Shown piece after piece: positions 25,801 to 36,215 of a DNA stretch of 64,000 nt. The stretch comes from Omphiscola glabra (taxonomy: Eukaryota; Mollusca; Gastropoda; Lymnaeidae), in NCBI GenBank assembly GCA_964017045.1, contig OZ024802.1, positions 6,122,413 to 6,186,412 on the forward strand. Direction: 5' to 3'. The position numbers and the translations under genes were made by a program. A model generated the notes under the pieces. The model was given only the letters and a program-made list of their open reading frames with translations. It had not been told where the DNA came from and did not search any database. Each line of letters begins with the position of its first letter. Position 1 is the first letter of the stretch.

Positions 25801-28800
25801 GAGGGGGGGAGGAGTTCAAGGATTGTGTTAAACAAACAATTTCTTGGTGTCAAGTAACATATCTTTATCAAACATGAATATAAAGATGCAAATTTGCTTT
25901 ATCAACACGAATAAATTTGCTTTATCAACATGAATATAAAGATGCAAATTTGCTTTATCAACATGAATAAATTTGCTTTATCAACATGAATATAAAGACA
26001 CAACTTTGCTTTATAAGCATGAATATAAATATAATGATGCAAATTTGCTTTATCAGCATGAATATAATGATGCAAATTTGCTTTATCGGCATGAATATAA
26101 TGATGCAAATTTGCTTTATCAGCATGAATATATTGATGCAAATTTGCTTTATCAGCATGAATATAATGATGCAAATTTGCTTTATCAGCATGAATATAAT
26201 GATGCAAAGTTGCTTTATCAGCATGAATATAATGATGCAAATTTGCTTTATCAGCATGAATATAATGATGCAAATTTGCTTTATCAGCATGAATATAATG
26301 ATGCAAATTAGCTTATTCGATATTTACGAATTCAAAAACCACGGAGGAATTGTGATTTGTACTGAAAAGAGTTTTCAATGTATAGACAGAGAGGCAATGA
26401 ACAGCTTTGGAAGTAGTTCAGTAGTTGGCTGATCTAGTAAATTAATAACGGGATATGATTGTGACTTTTTACTTTATGCTCATAGTCTGGTTATCAAAAA
26501 GGTGCTTATAAATGATGACACGTATTAAAACACACTAAGTTGGGTGACTTACAGATTGGGCCTATTACTTCCGCGTCTCATCATCACCCCCCCCCCCCCC
26601 CCTTGGTCCTGGTAGTCATAAATTTTGTAACGTCAAGGTTAAATTGTTCAAGGCCACCACCACCTGACACAGAGTAGGGAAAGAAAAGCTTACCGACCCT
26701 GGCTCCACGGGTGATTTCAATGAAGGGACCCACCCCAAAGCCCTCCCCCACACCCCCTTCACCCGTCCTCGCATTGACACTAATGCTCAATTGTGGACCT
26801 AGCTGCGGCCAGTCGCTGGACCTAGGTACGATCAAGGTCAGCATCAATGGAGGATTGGTTTACATTCATTGTGTGTCAAATCTGGGCCAACTGTTTGCTC
26901 TGATAGGGGTCACATGTCACACACGATAGCTTGGACCTTTGGAAGAAACTATTCACGGAGAAATATACATTCCCGAGAACTTGACTGGAGTACCATCTTG
27001 AGGCCACTCATAAACATACCCGCTGTCCAGTCTCAGATACAAGTAGAAAAACCTTGGATGGTACACGTGAACCGTTGAACCAACCAGGCGCGAAATTTTC
27101 ATAATAAAATGTGTATTATGTCACAACTGTTATGTAAGCCTGCATATACAAAACCCACGTATGCTAAGGTTAACCTCGTCGTGGATAATCATAATCTCAT
27201 TAATATTTAATTAAACAACCTTGGATGAGCCCTTTCTTGATCAAACTTACCAGAACCGGTACCTTCTTAAATGTGTTAAATATATATTATAAATATTCAA
27301 GATATGCATCAGTATATATTTAGTGAAGCAGGTCGAGACTCATCATTGTTGACCATCATTCAACTCAACTCATGTGTTTTGCAATGCGCCTTTTTAATTT
27401 CAAACATTCCATCCGAAAATCATTATGTTTTCGTGTAGGCTGTCTTTGCCCACACTGCAATAATAAAAGATTGCATCTTGCCATCATCTATTTGTGTAGA
27501 CTACTGTGGACTGTCCGAGCCCTCACTGCAATAATAAAGCCAGCATAGGTCAGGCGATAATGGGTCAAACCTAGGTCAGCTGTTTGACTTGTAGGTTTCC
27601 GCTCCTCAAATTTCCTCCCCTAGAGTGGACACCCCGAGAACACGTACTAACATCCCCCCGGGGGGGGGGGGTAATTCCCAACTTCACCACATTTTCACCT
27701 TCATCTTTTTGGCACTGACTTAGTTCACAATGGACATATGGTGAGGAAAAGGTGGGCTGGGTGGGGGTACGAGGGGAAGTAACATCACAAAAGACCCGTC
27801 ACCGGTGAAAGTCATCTGTTATATAGAGTTCTGGTCTCATTGATGGCCATGCTTACTACTTTAAAAAAAGGAAGAACAGTTATACATTTTAAATAAGAAG
27901 CAATATTCCTCATTTTTTTTTTTTAAAGTTCAAGCTCTAGTTAAATCTTAAAAACTAGATACAGCCCGCCAAACATTGGCGGCAGCAATGCGTGAACTTA
28001 CCATCTACTAGATACAGCCCGCCAAACATTGGCGGCAGCAATGCGTGAACTTACTATCTACTAGATACAGCCCGCCAAACATTGGCGGCAGCAATGCGTG
28101 AACTTACCATCTACTACAGTTACTTGACAAAACGTGAACTCAAGTCACGCACATTTAAGAAGCCCAATTTTTGCTACTCCCCCTTCCCCCGATGATACGT
28201 CACTGCACACTTTTAATTTCACACCCAAGAATTATATTAAATATTCTGATGCCCCAACCACTTTTCAAACGAATATTTTTTTTACACCATACTTAAAGTG
28301 AGACGATTTCATTTTTCGAACAGAAAATATTACGCGCCAAACGCAGTTGCGTTATGTAAAAAATAAAAAATAAAAATCATTTAGCGTAGTTATCAGGAAT
28401 TATATTTTGCGCGCTATTGAACTTATTATTGAGCCGGACATGGAACTAATGGAAGCAGTAAATTAGGACACCGTCCACGAGTCATACCAGAAGTGTAATA
28501 TATAGGAGAGATATTGCAACATAAAGTCATAAAGAAGAGCACGCACACAAAAATGAAGCAAAATTTGTTTATAGACAAATTTACAGAAGAGTAACCGAAT
28601 GCATGTATAAAACAAAAGCTTTTCATTTCTTTACTGTCACCAATAATTCATCTCCCCGCTTGCTTATTATCAAAGTCACGTATCATTTCTCTGCTGTTAT
28701 CAAGTCATGTATCGTTTCTGGGTTTTTCTCTGATGCCATCAACGCCAAGTGTCATTTCTCTGCTGCCATCAACGCCAAGTGTCATTTCTCTGCTGTCATC

Positions 28801-31362
28801 AACGCCAAGTGTCATTTCTCTGAGGCCATCAACGCCAAGTGTTATTTCTCTGATGCCATCAAAAGCCAAGTGTCATTTCTCTGCTGCCATCAACGCCAAG
28901 TGTCATTTCTCTGCTGCCATCAACGCCAAGCGTCATTTCTCTGATGCCATCAAAGCCAAGTGTCATTGCTCTGATGCCATCAAAAGCCAAGTGTCATTGC
29001 TCTGCTGTTACCACTACTGCTTGAGTAAGATTGCTCAACGTGAAAACTGCTCTTGTAAAATGGATGTCTATAGGATATGCTAATTAATTATCCTGGTAGA
29101 GCCACGGGGCTATTATTTAAGGGAATAGTTTTTGTATGTGTATATCCGAAGTGGATGGATGGATGAACCCACATTTTTTAACAGATCTATCAAAGTCTCC
29201 ATGTGGCGTAACAATCATGCCGTGTCGGGTACTCTCAACACCACGACAGATATAGGAAGTGGGATGGGTCAGAGGGACCGGGAGCTGCCTTGACTTTGGT
29301 ACATCCCCTTTGTGTAACGTTTCCCACCTGGCGACAAAAGATGGACTGCCCACGTGAATATCTCCACGCCCGGAGATCTCCAAACAAACACTGAAATACA
29401 GCACCTTTATATTTTTTTTGTTACCTTGACCTGCTTCCAGCACCACCAGCCCCATGCCCTACCATCCCCTGCTCGTCATCTCTCCACCCCCACCCCCCAT
29501 CTTCTAATCATGGCTACGTTTGTTTGTTGACTCTTTGTACAAAACATAGACTCATGCGATTCCGTGGATTTCAAAATTCGCATGCGGCATGGGATCTTTG
29601 AAAGAACATTCTACGTATAAGTATAAGCCGACTTCTTGGAAATGCCAAGACTTGGGTATTTGAAAAAAGAAAATGTTTTTAAAAAAAAAATTAGGGAAAC
29701 CATAGTGGCATATTGTGGCATAATATATACTTTTTGAGTTTTTTTTTTTTTTACAACACAGAGGTGATGAATTGTTTTAAAGAATCATCCTACAGAGAAA
29801 GACAATGCTGAATAATATTACGCCAATGGACTTCGATGAGTGACTTCCTTGTTTTGTCACGTGTTATGAGTAAGCCTTCGGTAGCCTATGCTACACGTAA
29901 CAACACATAACAACAGATAACAGCTGATCAGCCATTAGCATTAATTTTAAAGCAAAATGTTTGTCTCCATCAGCGCTTCCCCAGTGTTAATTAAACATTT
30001 TACTTTTCAAAATATTCTTGAATACACGTGTTTTTTAAAATGACATTCATAAATGTGACAATAATTATAATTCAGTTATGTTTAAAGGAAGAAAGGTGTT
30101 TGAAGAAAAATTTGTGAGCGACTAGTGTGTTGCAGACAGCCTACCGGAAGTCTTACTCGTACTTACTCTTATCACGTGACAAAACAATCGACTCATCGTA
30201 GTCCATTATCACTACCACGAAGTTTTGTCCTCTCTTAAATTTGATGCTCACTTCCGGGTCTGGTCATGGTCATAAGAAAGATCGGGTGTTGAGGTTAAAA
30301 AATAATTAAAATCCCAAATGACGTCATCTGATGTTTTGATAATACAGTATCTTTATGAGGTATTTTTTCTCCCTGCTTTTGTTTTGGTTCTTTTGACATG
30401 TAACACAGCAGGAAATACGATTTTTAAAAAATTCTTTTCAAACATAAAAGATGGCGAGTATGTATTACAATCAATTCAAAGACCCACCCGCTTAGCAAAC
30501 ATGGTCAGACAGCAATCCGAAATGGACACTGAAAATCTTGTGGGCTTAAGACAATGTTATTTTGGGGGGGGGGTGTGGGGGGTAGGGGGGTGGATGAATC
30601 TCTCTTGAACATTTGGCCAAATATGGCGCCAAACAAGATGTCATTATGGCGGTTCAACTTTCGTCTTCTTCAGGCCGTGTTTGTTTTTGTTCCTAGTCTC
30701 AAGTCCCCTGTGTGTCGTGTGCAGAGAACAAGGCAAAGTGATCCGGCTATTGTCTTTGTGGGCTTAACATTGGACATTGTCTTAAGGATTTCAAATGATA
30801 TATTGAAAGGGATGAATGCCTGGAAACGCCCATTTTTAAAAAAACAATTCTTTATTCTAATTCTTGCTTTTAATTCTTTCTTGCTGTTCAATTCTTCTTT
30901 CTTTCTTGCTTTTTTTCTTTCACTTTCTTTTTTTTTCTATCTTTCTTTCTTTCTTTATTACTTCTTTCTTTCTTTCTTTTTTTATTTCTATCTTACTTTT
31001 ACGCCAGTTTCTACCTTTGTTATAATTCTTTCCTTTAATTCTTTCTTTCTTGCTTTTAATTATTTTTTCTTTCTTTCGTTTAAAATTTCTATTTTACTTT
31101 TTTCTTCCTTACTTTCTTCTATTTTTCTTTCTTTCTTTTTTCTTTCTTACTTTTTTTTTTGTTTGTTTCTTTCTTTTTTTATTTATATCTTACTTCTATG
31201 ACAGTTTCTTCCTTTGTTTTAATTCATTATTCTAATTCTTTCTTTTAATTCTTTCTTTCTTGCTTTTAATTCCCTTTTCTTTCTATCGTTCTTTTTTTAA
31301 ATTTCTATTTTACTTTTTTCTTCCTTTCTTTCTTTCTTTCTTTTTTTAATTTCTATTTTTTT

Positions 31363-31429
<67 letters not shown>

Positions 31430-34400
31430 ATCTTTCTTTCTTTCTTTTTTCTTTCTCTTTTTCTTTCTTTCTCACTTTCTTTCTCTTTCTTTCTTTCTCA
31501 CTTTCTTTCTTTCTCACTTTCTTTCTATCTTTCTTTCTTTATCTCTCTCTTTTATTGATGTCGTTAGGAAATTCTACTTCATTTCAAGCCTTCCAATAGT
31601 AGGTATGCGCATGAGGCGTATGTCAAAATTAAAGAAACTGACCCTTCGGACACTGACTCGTGTACTGGTCCGGGACCTCTTTGTTCCCCTTGTAGAGGGA
31701 TACATGCCCGATGACAGTTTCTATTCTACTTCAACACACAAACCTCCGCTACTACTGGTCTCACGGTAGGCACTGGTTGTCATGGTGCGTCGCGTCAATG
31801 AATGGACGCGCCAAGAGTGTGAGAACTCGAGAGAGAAAGGGAGATAACCGATTAAATGAATACATTAGGCAGCACGTCTATGTAAGGGGAGATAACGGCT
31901 GGAGATAAAGGGGGACAAAGACGTGGAAGATATACAGTGGGAAGGGTTGACAATTTCGGGCGGACGCCTGGAGCTGACAAAAGTCCATTGTGGATTGTGA
32001 CAATAGGTAGGTCCGAGGGGCCCCCTGTCATGTCATCTGACCACGTCCGAGGGTCAATTGAAACGATTTTTAAAAGATTCTGGGGGTCGGCAAACGGCTC
32101 AGAATACTTTGAGACAAAAATCACATCCCAGGCCCAGCGGTTCTCGAAGTTGAAAGTCTGTGACTATTTTCTTAAATGTCTATAACTGTAATTTTTTTCC
32201 CTTCTGAACTTGTTTAGTTGTCATGGTATTTTTAACAGGGTTAACTCCCTATGCCCTCTGTAATCCTTCCATTTCTCTTGGGAATATGGACATTTTCAAT
32301 TTCTCTTGGGATTATGGACATTTTCCATTTCTCTTAGGAATATGGACATTTTTACCTTACTCTCCAAATGTGTTTTTCTTCTCTCCCCCCCCCCTTTCTT
32401 ATTGACAAATTGACTAGGTCAATTAAAAGAAGGCCATCGCTTTGTTTATGCATCGGTACACAAAAGAATAGCGATAAAATGTAGTAAAAAACAAAAAGGG
32501 TGGGGTATAATAGTAGGCTATCAAATGATACGGATCGGCGCTTTATCAGGTGTATACATTTATACTATGATTATATGTATATAATCTGGCAGTGTAATTC
32601 ACTAATTTGAATTTTAAAATAAGAATAATTCAAAATTGGGAATTGTATAAACCGAGACCTACGAATAAGTTCTCTAAAGTTCTACATCAACAGACAAGTT
32701 CTCTAAGGTTCTACATGGACAGATTCAAATTTAAAATGTTCCCTTATTACGTCAGATTAAAATCTCCCCCCTCCCACTCTTTTTTTGTCAATATATTATA
32801 TTGACAATTGAACATATTTTTGCCGACACTATTAAATTAGATCGCAACGTCCTTATCATTCGGATGACATTGTCTCTCATTTTGAGAACCATTGATATTT
32901 TTTCCATAATGATTTCCTCCCGTAAGACAGATGGCTTTTAAAAATGGTTTACCTAGGTCAGCTTGGATCAAGGCTGGCCGGCCACCTGTTCCAGAAGCTG
33001 GGATGTCACCTAAGATTAGGTGAGACACAAAGCCCTACCTTTGGTCCATGGCGTGAGTAGAACTTTGACCCCCACCTCTACCCCTGGTTCCTGGCGTGAG
33101 TACACGTCTGACCTGCCGGGTATAAAGACACACACGCCCTTAAAGACAATAGTACTAGTCGCTTGTATTGTGTCAGTCAGCTTTCACAATCAGTAGCCCT
33201 GGGACACTATTGTAGGTAGGGACGGAGTCAGACAAATATAATTTAATATAAACGACTCTGATTTCAGACTACGATTTGGATTAGTCTATATACTTGACGA
33301 CCGGAAATCTGTGCTTTCCGTTGTGATGAACTTTTATGTTCACCATGACGTCCTACAATTTGTTTCCGGACATTGCTACCAGTATCACATCCGGAGTCTG
33401 AAGTCATTGCCACCAATATCACATTAGGAGTCTGAAGTTTAGGAATCTTGCGGAAAAAGAACGACTCCATGACATGAAAGACAATCACACCGCTTATAAG
33501 GTCCTCCATCTAAATTATATATTATTATTATTACATATACAAGTTTATAAAATAAGTTTTCTCCCTCACTGGCCAATGGAGATGGTCGGAGAAAGGATTT
33601 TTTTTTTGAGCGGGGGGGCGGGGGGGGGGCTGTGTGGGTGGGTGGGGGTGTAATCATTTATCGTCCCGCCATTTAGTGTGAAGAAGTCATGAATGAATGA
33701 AGGAGACGGCTTGAAGAGATGAATGGCAAGAAGACCCGCGGAGGTTGTGTTGTGGGAGTAAGGGAAGTAAAGAAGATGGTAGATCACGTGACGCACAGTG
33801 CTGGACAAAGATCCGGATGTCTTAATGGCGGAAATTAGCATCATCGTCTCAAAAACTGTTTGTGTCATTTTAAGGAGACCCAACCATCATCATAGCGACG
33901 TCCGCCCTACACCCCCTTCCCCCCCCCCCACACACACCTTAAAAAAATAATCTTCAAACTGAACAAGTTACCTTGGAATTTTGGTGTGGGAGGATGCCAG
34001 GTCATGGTCTCAGGTGAGGATTGGGTGGGAGGGGTTGTAGTGTTACCCAGGCAGGTCAGTTTTCAAGGGAATAACACTGGATGGAACGTTTTTTGTTGTG
34101 GGATTGCGGTCAGCTTGCGGACTGGAGTAACGGCAGTTGTGTTTGTGGGTGTAAAGGGTTTGGGGGGGGGGGGTGCTTTTCCGCTTTTTGCACAAATTAT
34201 AAAATGGAAATTTTAAAAAAAGAAAGATTTTAATGAGTTTTTATCACAACAACTTTATATAAATTAGGATTTTTTTAAAAATCGGTTCGATAAAGTTTAA
34301 TTAATGCTAAATTAAACAAACCCTAGAGAACAACGTTTATCGTATAAATCCTTTGTTAAAATGTAATATCGGGCAAATGGGGGTGGGGGTGAACATGTGA

Positions 34401-36215
34401 AAAAAACCTGCAAAGAAGTAACGCACTTTATAAGAATCCCAATTAGTGCAACCCCCCCCCCCCCCCCCCACCCAAACCCCAAAAGGCTTGCAACAGCACA
34501 TTTTATGCCACGCTCCTGAACTATATTAATAATCTTACGACCCACCCGCTTTTAAACAGCAGATTTATTTCACCAAAAATGTTAGACAAACAAACGAAAA
34601 TACTACGCACCAAATGCACTTGCGATATTTAAAAAAAAAAAGAATTCTCACTAGAAATCTTTCTCATTAGGGTAATCTTTCAGTGTGCCGGGTAATCTTT
34701 CAGTGTGCCGGGTAATCTTTCAGTGTGCCGGGTAATCTTTCAGTGTATAGGGTAATCTTTCAGTGTATAGGGTAATCTTTCAGTGTGCCGGGTATTATTT
34801 CAGTGTGCCGGTTAATCTTTCAGTGTGCTGGGTAATCTTTCAGTGTGCCGGGTATTCTTTCAGTGTGCCTGGTAATTTTCAGAGTGCCGGGTAATCTTTC
34901 AGTGTGCCGGGTATTCATTTGATGAATGAATTTAATTTACAGCCGGTCATTACAACACATTCAAATAAACAGCAACAAGCCAACATGTATTTTGGTCAAT
35001 ACCTAATAATTTAAGGGGGGACACATAACCCTCTGTTTTTCCACAGTTAGAGAACCTTCAAAGCTTTATCTTAAAATAAAAGAATTTATTCGAATCATGA
35101 CTGCCATCTTCTCGTTACATTCTCGTGACTGTTTGAAGCAACCCGGGCAAATTCTTGACTGCATAAGATGACCGTTTCTTGCGGTTGTTGATGTAGGATA
35201 GTTTCTTGCAGTTGTTGATGTAGGATAGTTTCTTGCAGTTGTTGATGTAGGATAGTTTCTTGCAGTTGTTGATGTAGGATAGTTTCTTGCAGTTGTTGAT
35301 GTAGGATAGTTTCTTGCAGTTGTTGATGTAGGATAGTTTCTTGCAGTTGTTGATGTAGGATAGTTTCTTGCAGTTGTTGATGTAGGATAGTTTCTTGAAG
35401 TTGTTGATGTATGATAGTTTCTTGCAGTTGTTGATGTATGACCGTTTCTTGCAGTTGTTGATAAATGATCGTTTCATTTCAGCTTCCGTTCCCCGTGATT
35501 GGCTCCTTGAACGCCGTGCATATGTTTTCAGCCAATCACGACGCACTTCTTCAATCTACTACCACTGACGATGCCAGGATTGTGTGGAGAGAGTTCCATA
35601 ACAGGTGAATAGAGAGGAAGTGCGAGAATGAAACAACTCTTTATCTTGTCCACTGACTCTACCAAGCGTCCAACACTCTACCTTGTCCACTGACTCTACC
35701 AAGCGTCCAACACTCTACCTTGTCCACTGACTCTACCCATCACCCAGCACCATATATTAAGAGCAACACTCTATCTTGTCCACTGACGCTACCCATACTC
35801 CAATACTCTATCTTGTCGACATACTCTACCCAGCCTACACAACACTCTGTCTTGTCCACTGACTCTACCCATCACCCACACCATATTTTAAGACAACACT
35901 ATATCTTGTCCACTGACGCTACCCATACTCCAATACTCTATCTTGTCGACATACTCTACCCAGCCTACACAACACTCTGTCTTGTCCACTGACTCTACCC
36001 ATCACCCACCACCATATTTTAAGAGCAACACTATATCCTTTCCGCTGACTCTACCCAGCCTGGTCCTTATCGCTGTGATGGGTCGTGATGGTGCAGCAGA
36101 TGATGTACACATGGGTCAGCTCCTGGATAACGTCTTCGAGGCCATGGTGCTGCTGTACGGCCTGGATGACCTGACCAACATTAAAAATGTGGAGCGCTTC
36201 AAGAAAGAAATACGG
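10765..36215 (+). CDS. FUZ: FUZ, fuzzy planar cell polarity protein, exons 1-3 (5' part of gene)
   Basis: Three exons (10765-10842, 35483-35604, 36059-36215) join to 357 nt, 119 codons, in consistent phase (0, 2, 0). The ATG has a strong context (ggaATGg) and an in-frame TAA just upstream. Recognisable FUZ landmarks are an N-terminal LICLTSGSGLPVFTRS strand, then LPFPVIGSLNAVHMFS, then IVWREFHNS. These are followed by a helix rich in leucine and valine, LLYGLDDLTNIKNVERFKK, close to vertebrate FUZ. This is the N-terminal longin domain. FUZ works with INTU and WDPCP (CPLANE) in ciliogenesis and planar polarity and helps activate RAB23. Vertebrate FUZ is about 418 residues, so roughly 70% of the protein is missing and must be encoded beyond 36215. 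I found no further exon up to 64000. Intron 1 is 24.6 kb of mainly minisatellites, intron 2 only 454 bp. Confidence 0.9.
10843..11775 (+). other. Start of FUZ intron 1, AT-rich
   Basis: About 0.9 kb of unique AT-rich intronic sequence before the first array. Short open frames here show no recognisable protein. Confidence 0.5.
11776..11836. repeat. 21-bp repeat, 3 copies
   Basis: Copies of ttacaagtcattaatatgtt plus one base. The same unit forms a larger array at 12683-12890. Confidence 0.8.
11838..12233. repeat. 53-54-bp minisatellite, about 7 copies
   Basis: Units start with aagtctggtatgcaagtatg and end in tatactagtccag. Variants alternate (cacga/tacaa/cacaa; gtcact/gtgact) in an order that itself repeats, suggesting duplication of a block of three units. 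Confidence 0.9.
12234..12682. other. Unique intronic spacer
   Basis: No gene recognised. Holds a run of about 12 G at 12589-12600. Confidence 0.5.
12683..12890. repeat. 21-bp minisatellite, about 10 copies
   Basis: Tandem ttacaagtcattaatatgtt plus one base, the same family as 11776-11836. The two arrays lie about 0.85 kb apart, flanking the 53-bp array, and both are preceded by caagtacacttt followed by an A-run and gatagttataa. Confidence 0.9.
13017..13640. repeat. Roughly 37-bp minisatellite, about 16 copies
   Basis: Units built from acaacctacccatcttttag followed by ctgcctacctatttttt. The first few units are shorter (ctacccatcttttgac). It shares the ctacccatctttt core with the next array. 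Confidence 0.88.
13641..13957. other. Unique spacer between two related arrays
   Basis: About 0.3 kb of non-repetitive AT-rich sequence splitting two arrays with the same core. No coding signal. Confidence 0.5.
13958..14790. repeat. 19-bp minisatellite, about 43 copies
   Basis: Tandem ctgcctacccatcttttaa, with an interspersed variant in which ctg becomes cgg. Copies degrade toward the right end. Confidence 0.93.
14791..15392. other. Unique, more GC-rich intronic segment
   Basis: Unlike its surroundings this stretch is GC-richer and non-repetitive. Short open frames exist on the plus strand (14786-15055, 15092-15376), but I recognise no protein family and no splice structure that fits FUZ. 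Confidence 0.4.
15393..17609. repeat. 33-bp minisatellite, about 67 copies
   Basis: Unit gggtagtaccaacactccaa then ctctgtcaataaa. Because 33 is a multiple of three and the unit has no stop in several frames, long open frames appear on both strands. Variants (ttcaac, ctaaca, ccgatt, actacc) recur in blocks, e.g. around 16120-16400 and 16860-17100, showing duplication of multi-unit segments. Confidence 0.95.
17610..18445. other. Unique intronic sequence
   Basis: About 0.8 kb, no gene recognised. Contains C, A, T and G homopolymer runs at 18035-18045 and 18197-18255. Confidence 0.45.
18446..18623. mobile_element. hAT-type MITE with perfect 8-bp TSD
   Basis: Element 18454-18615 (162 bp) starts CAGGGCCGAATTTA and ends TAAATCCGGTACTG, an imperfect terminal inverted repeat of about 14 bp. 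It is flanked by the identical 8 bp GTCTGAGG (18446-18453 and 18616-18623). Non-coding, so mobilised in trans. CAG...CTG ends plus an 8-bp TSD indicate hAT. Confidence 0.88.
18757..19087. repeat. 57-bp minisatellite, about 6 copies
   Basis: Units contain cgagatcaatagagtagttt and gacatatggatcgtaccgta, at 57-bp spacing. Confidence 0.9.
19187..25645. repeat. 6.46 kb 19-bp minisatellite, about 340 copies
   Basis: Unit ctggtgtggtagagtatac, with a two-state site (tatacctgg or tatatctgg) that alternates irregularly along the whole array. Rare variants (tagcg, tttgg, ggaag, tatatatgg, cgttg-like changes) mark higher-order copying. The block beginning gtagcgtatatctgg occurs at 19571, 21148 and 23505 with matching neighbours, 83 and 124 units apart. 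Length is held at 19 bp with almost no indels (one extra T near 21735). The minus-strand open frame of 747 codons is a by-product. Confidence 0.97.
25868..26312. repeat. 33-bp minisatellite with POU-octamer core, about 12 copies
   Basis: Unit gatgcaaatttgctttatca then gcatgaatataat. Most copies carry ATGCAAAT, the canonical POU octamer, overlapping the perfect palindrome GCAAATTTGC. The first copies are shorter (about 53- and 33-bp mixed spacing). Whether it binds anything is unknown. Confidence 0.9.
26313..27951. other. Unique intronic sequence
   Basis: About 1.6 kb with no recognised exon or element. Contains C/G runs at 26587-26602 and 27655-27671, and an imperfect duplication of ctgcaataataaa with surrounding bases near 27455 and 27528. 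Confidence 0.45.
27955..28116. repeat. 53-bp repeat, 3 copies, with hairpin core
   Basis: Three near-identical units (gatacag starts at 27958, 28011 and 28064). Each holds the inverted repeat CCGCCAAACATTGGCGG, which could form a short stem. Confidence 0.9.
28117..28725. other. Unique intronic sequence
   Basis: No gene or element recognised in about 0.6 kb. Confidence 0.45.
28726..29010. repeat. 30-bp minisatellite, about 10 copies
   Basis: Tandem gccatcaacgccaagtgtca then tttctctgct. Confidence 0.92.
29011..29824. other. Unique intronic sequence
   Basis: No exon or repeat recognised in about 0.8 kb. Poly-A and poly-T runs at 29679-29690 and 29740-29752. Confidence 0.45.
29825..30210. mobile_element. 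Probable MITE with long imperfect terminal inverted repeats
   Basis: The left arm (about 29825-29900) and the reverse complement of the right arm (about 30135-30210) share AATGGACT, CGATGAGT, TTGTTTTGTCACGTG and, further in, GGTAG. Small indels give inverted repeats of roughly 60-75 bp around a 230-bp AT-rich centre. Flanks attacgcc and atcactac match at only 5 of 8 positions, so no convincing target duplication. No coding capacity. Confidence 0.6.
30225..30883. other. Unique intronic sequence
   Basis: No exon recognised. G-rich run near 30563-30590. Confidence 0.4.
30884..31553. repeat. TTTC-rich polypyrimidine microsatellite
   Basis: About 670 bp of ttctttct-type sequence, purest between about 31368 and 31430. 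It is strongly strand-asymmetric (pyrimidines on +). Open frames here are compositional. Confidence 0.95.
31556..34667. other. 3.1 kb unique intronic stretch
   Basis: No host exon matching FUZ or another protein recognised. Contains a three-copy, roughly 27-bp repeat at 32273-32352 (core ggaatatggacatttt) and long C/G runs at 33610-33630, 34159-34169 and 34451-34470. Confidence 0.45.
34668..34913. repeat. 20-bp minisatellite, about 12 copies
   Basis: Tandem gtgccgggtaatctttcagt, with variants gtatag and tattc. Each unit contains tttcag, an acceptor-like trinucleotide context. Confidence 0.92.
35166..35468. repeat. 27-bp minisatellite abutting FUZ exon 2, about 11 copies
   Basis: Unit gtttcttgcagttgttgatg then taggata. 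The end of the array merges into the real acceptor: the last units read gatgtatgaccgtttcttgcag and are followed by gataaatgatcgtttcatttcag, then exon 2. So the units look like tandem copies of the 3' splice-site region. Confidence 0.9.
35483..35604 (+). CDS. FUZ: FUZ coding exon 2
   Basis: 122 nt between acceptor gtttcatttcag and donor ag|gtgaat. Encodes LPFPVIGSLN, AVHMFSANHD and IVWREFHN, the most conserved FUZ stretch. It ends with two bases (AG) of a serine codon completed by exon 3. The upstream 27-bp array reaches to within about 15 bp of the acceptor. Confidence 0.92.
35605..36058 (+). other. FUZ intron 2, 454 bp, almost entirely tandem repeat
   Basis: Starts gtgaatag and ends gactctacccag. 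From about 35641 it is a compound array of actctatcttgtccactgac and ctctacccatcaccc units, including a longer duplicated block (35763-35880 versus 35895-36010). Several units contain ctctacccag or ctctaccaag, the same context as the true acceptor. Confidence 0.88.
36059..36215 (+). CDS. FUZ: FUZ coding exon 3
   Basis: 157 nt. The first base completes the Ser codon (AG|C), followed by LVLIAVMGRD and VFEAMVLLYGLDDLTNIKNV. The donor cgg|gtaagt at 36216 is near consensus. The acceptor (gactctacccag) is the last member of the tandem array that fills intron 2. Confidence 0.92.

Noticed and set aside
32135..32894. CAGCGGTTCTCG and AGAACCATTG as possible hAT ends
   Set aside because: Inverted match is short and imperfect and the flanking 8-mers (cccaggcc and atattttt) do not match.
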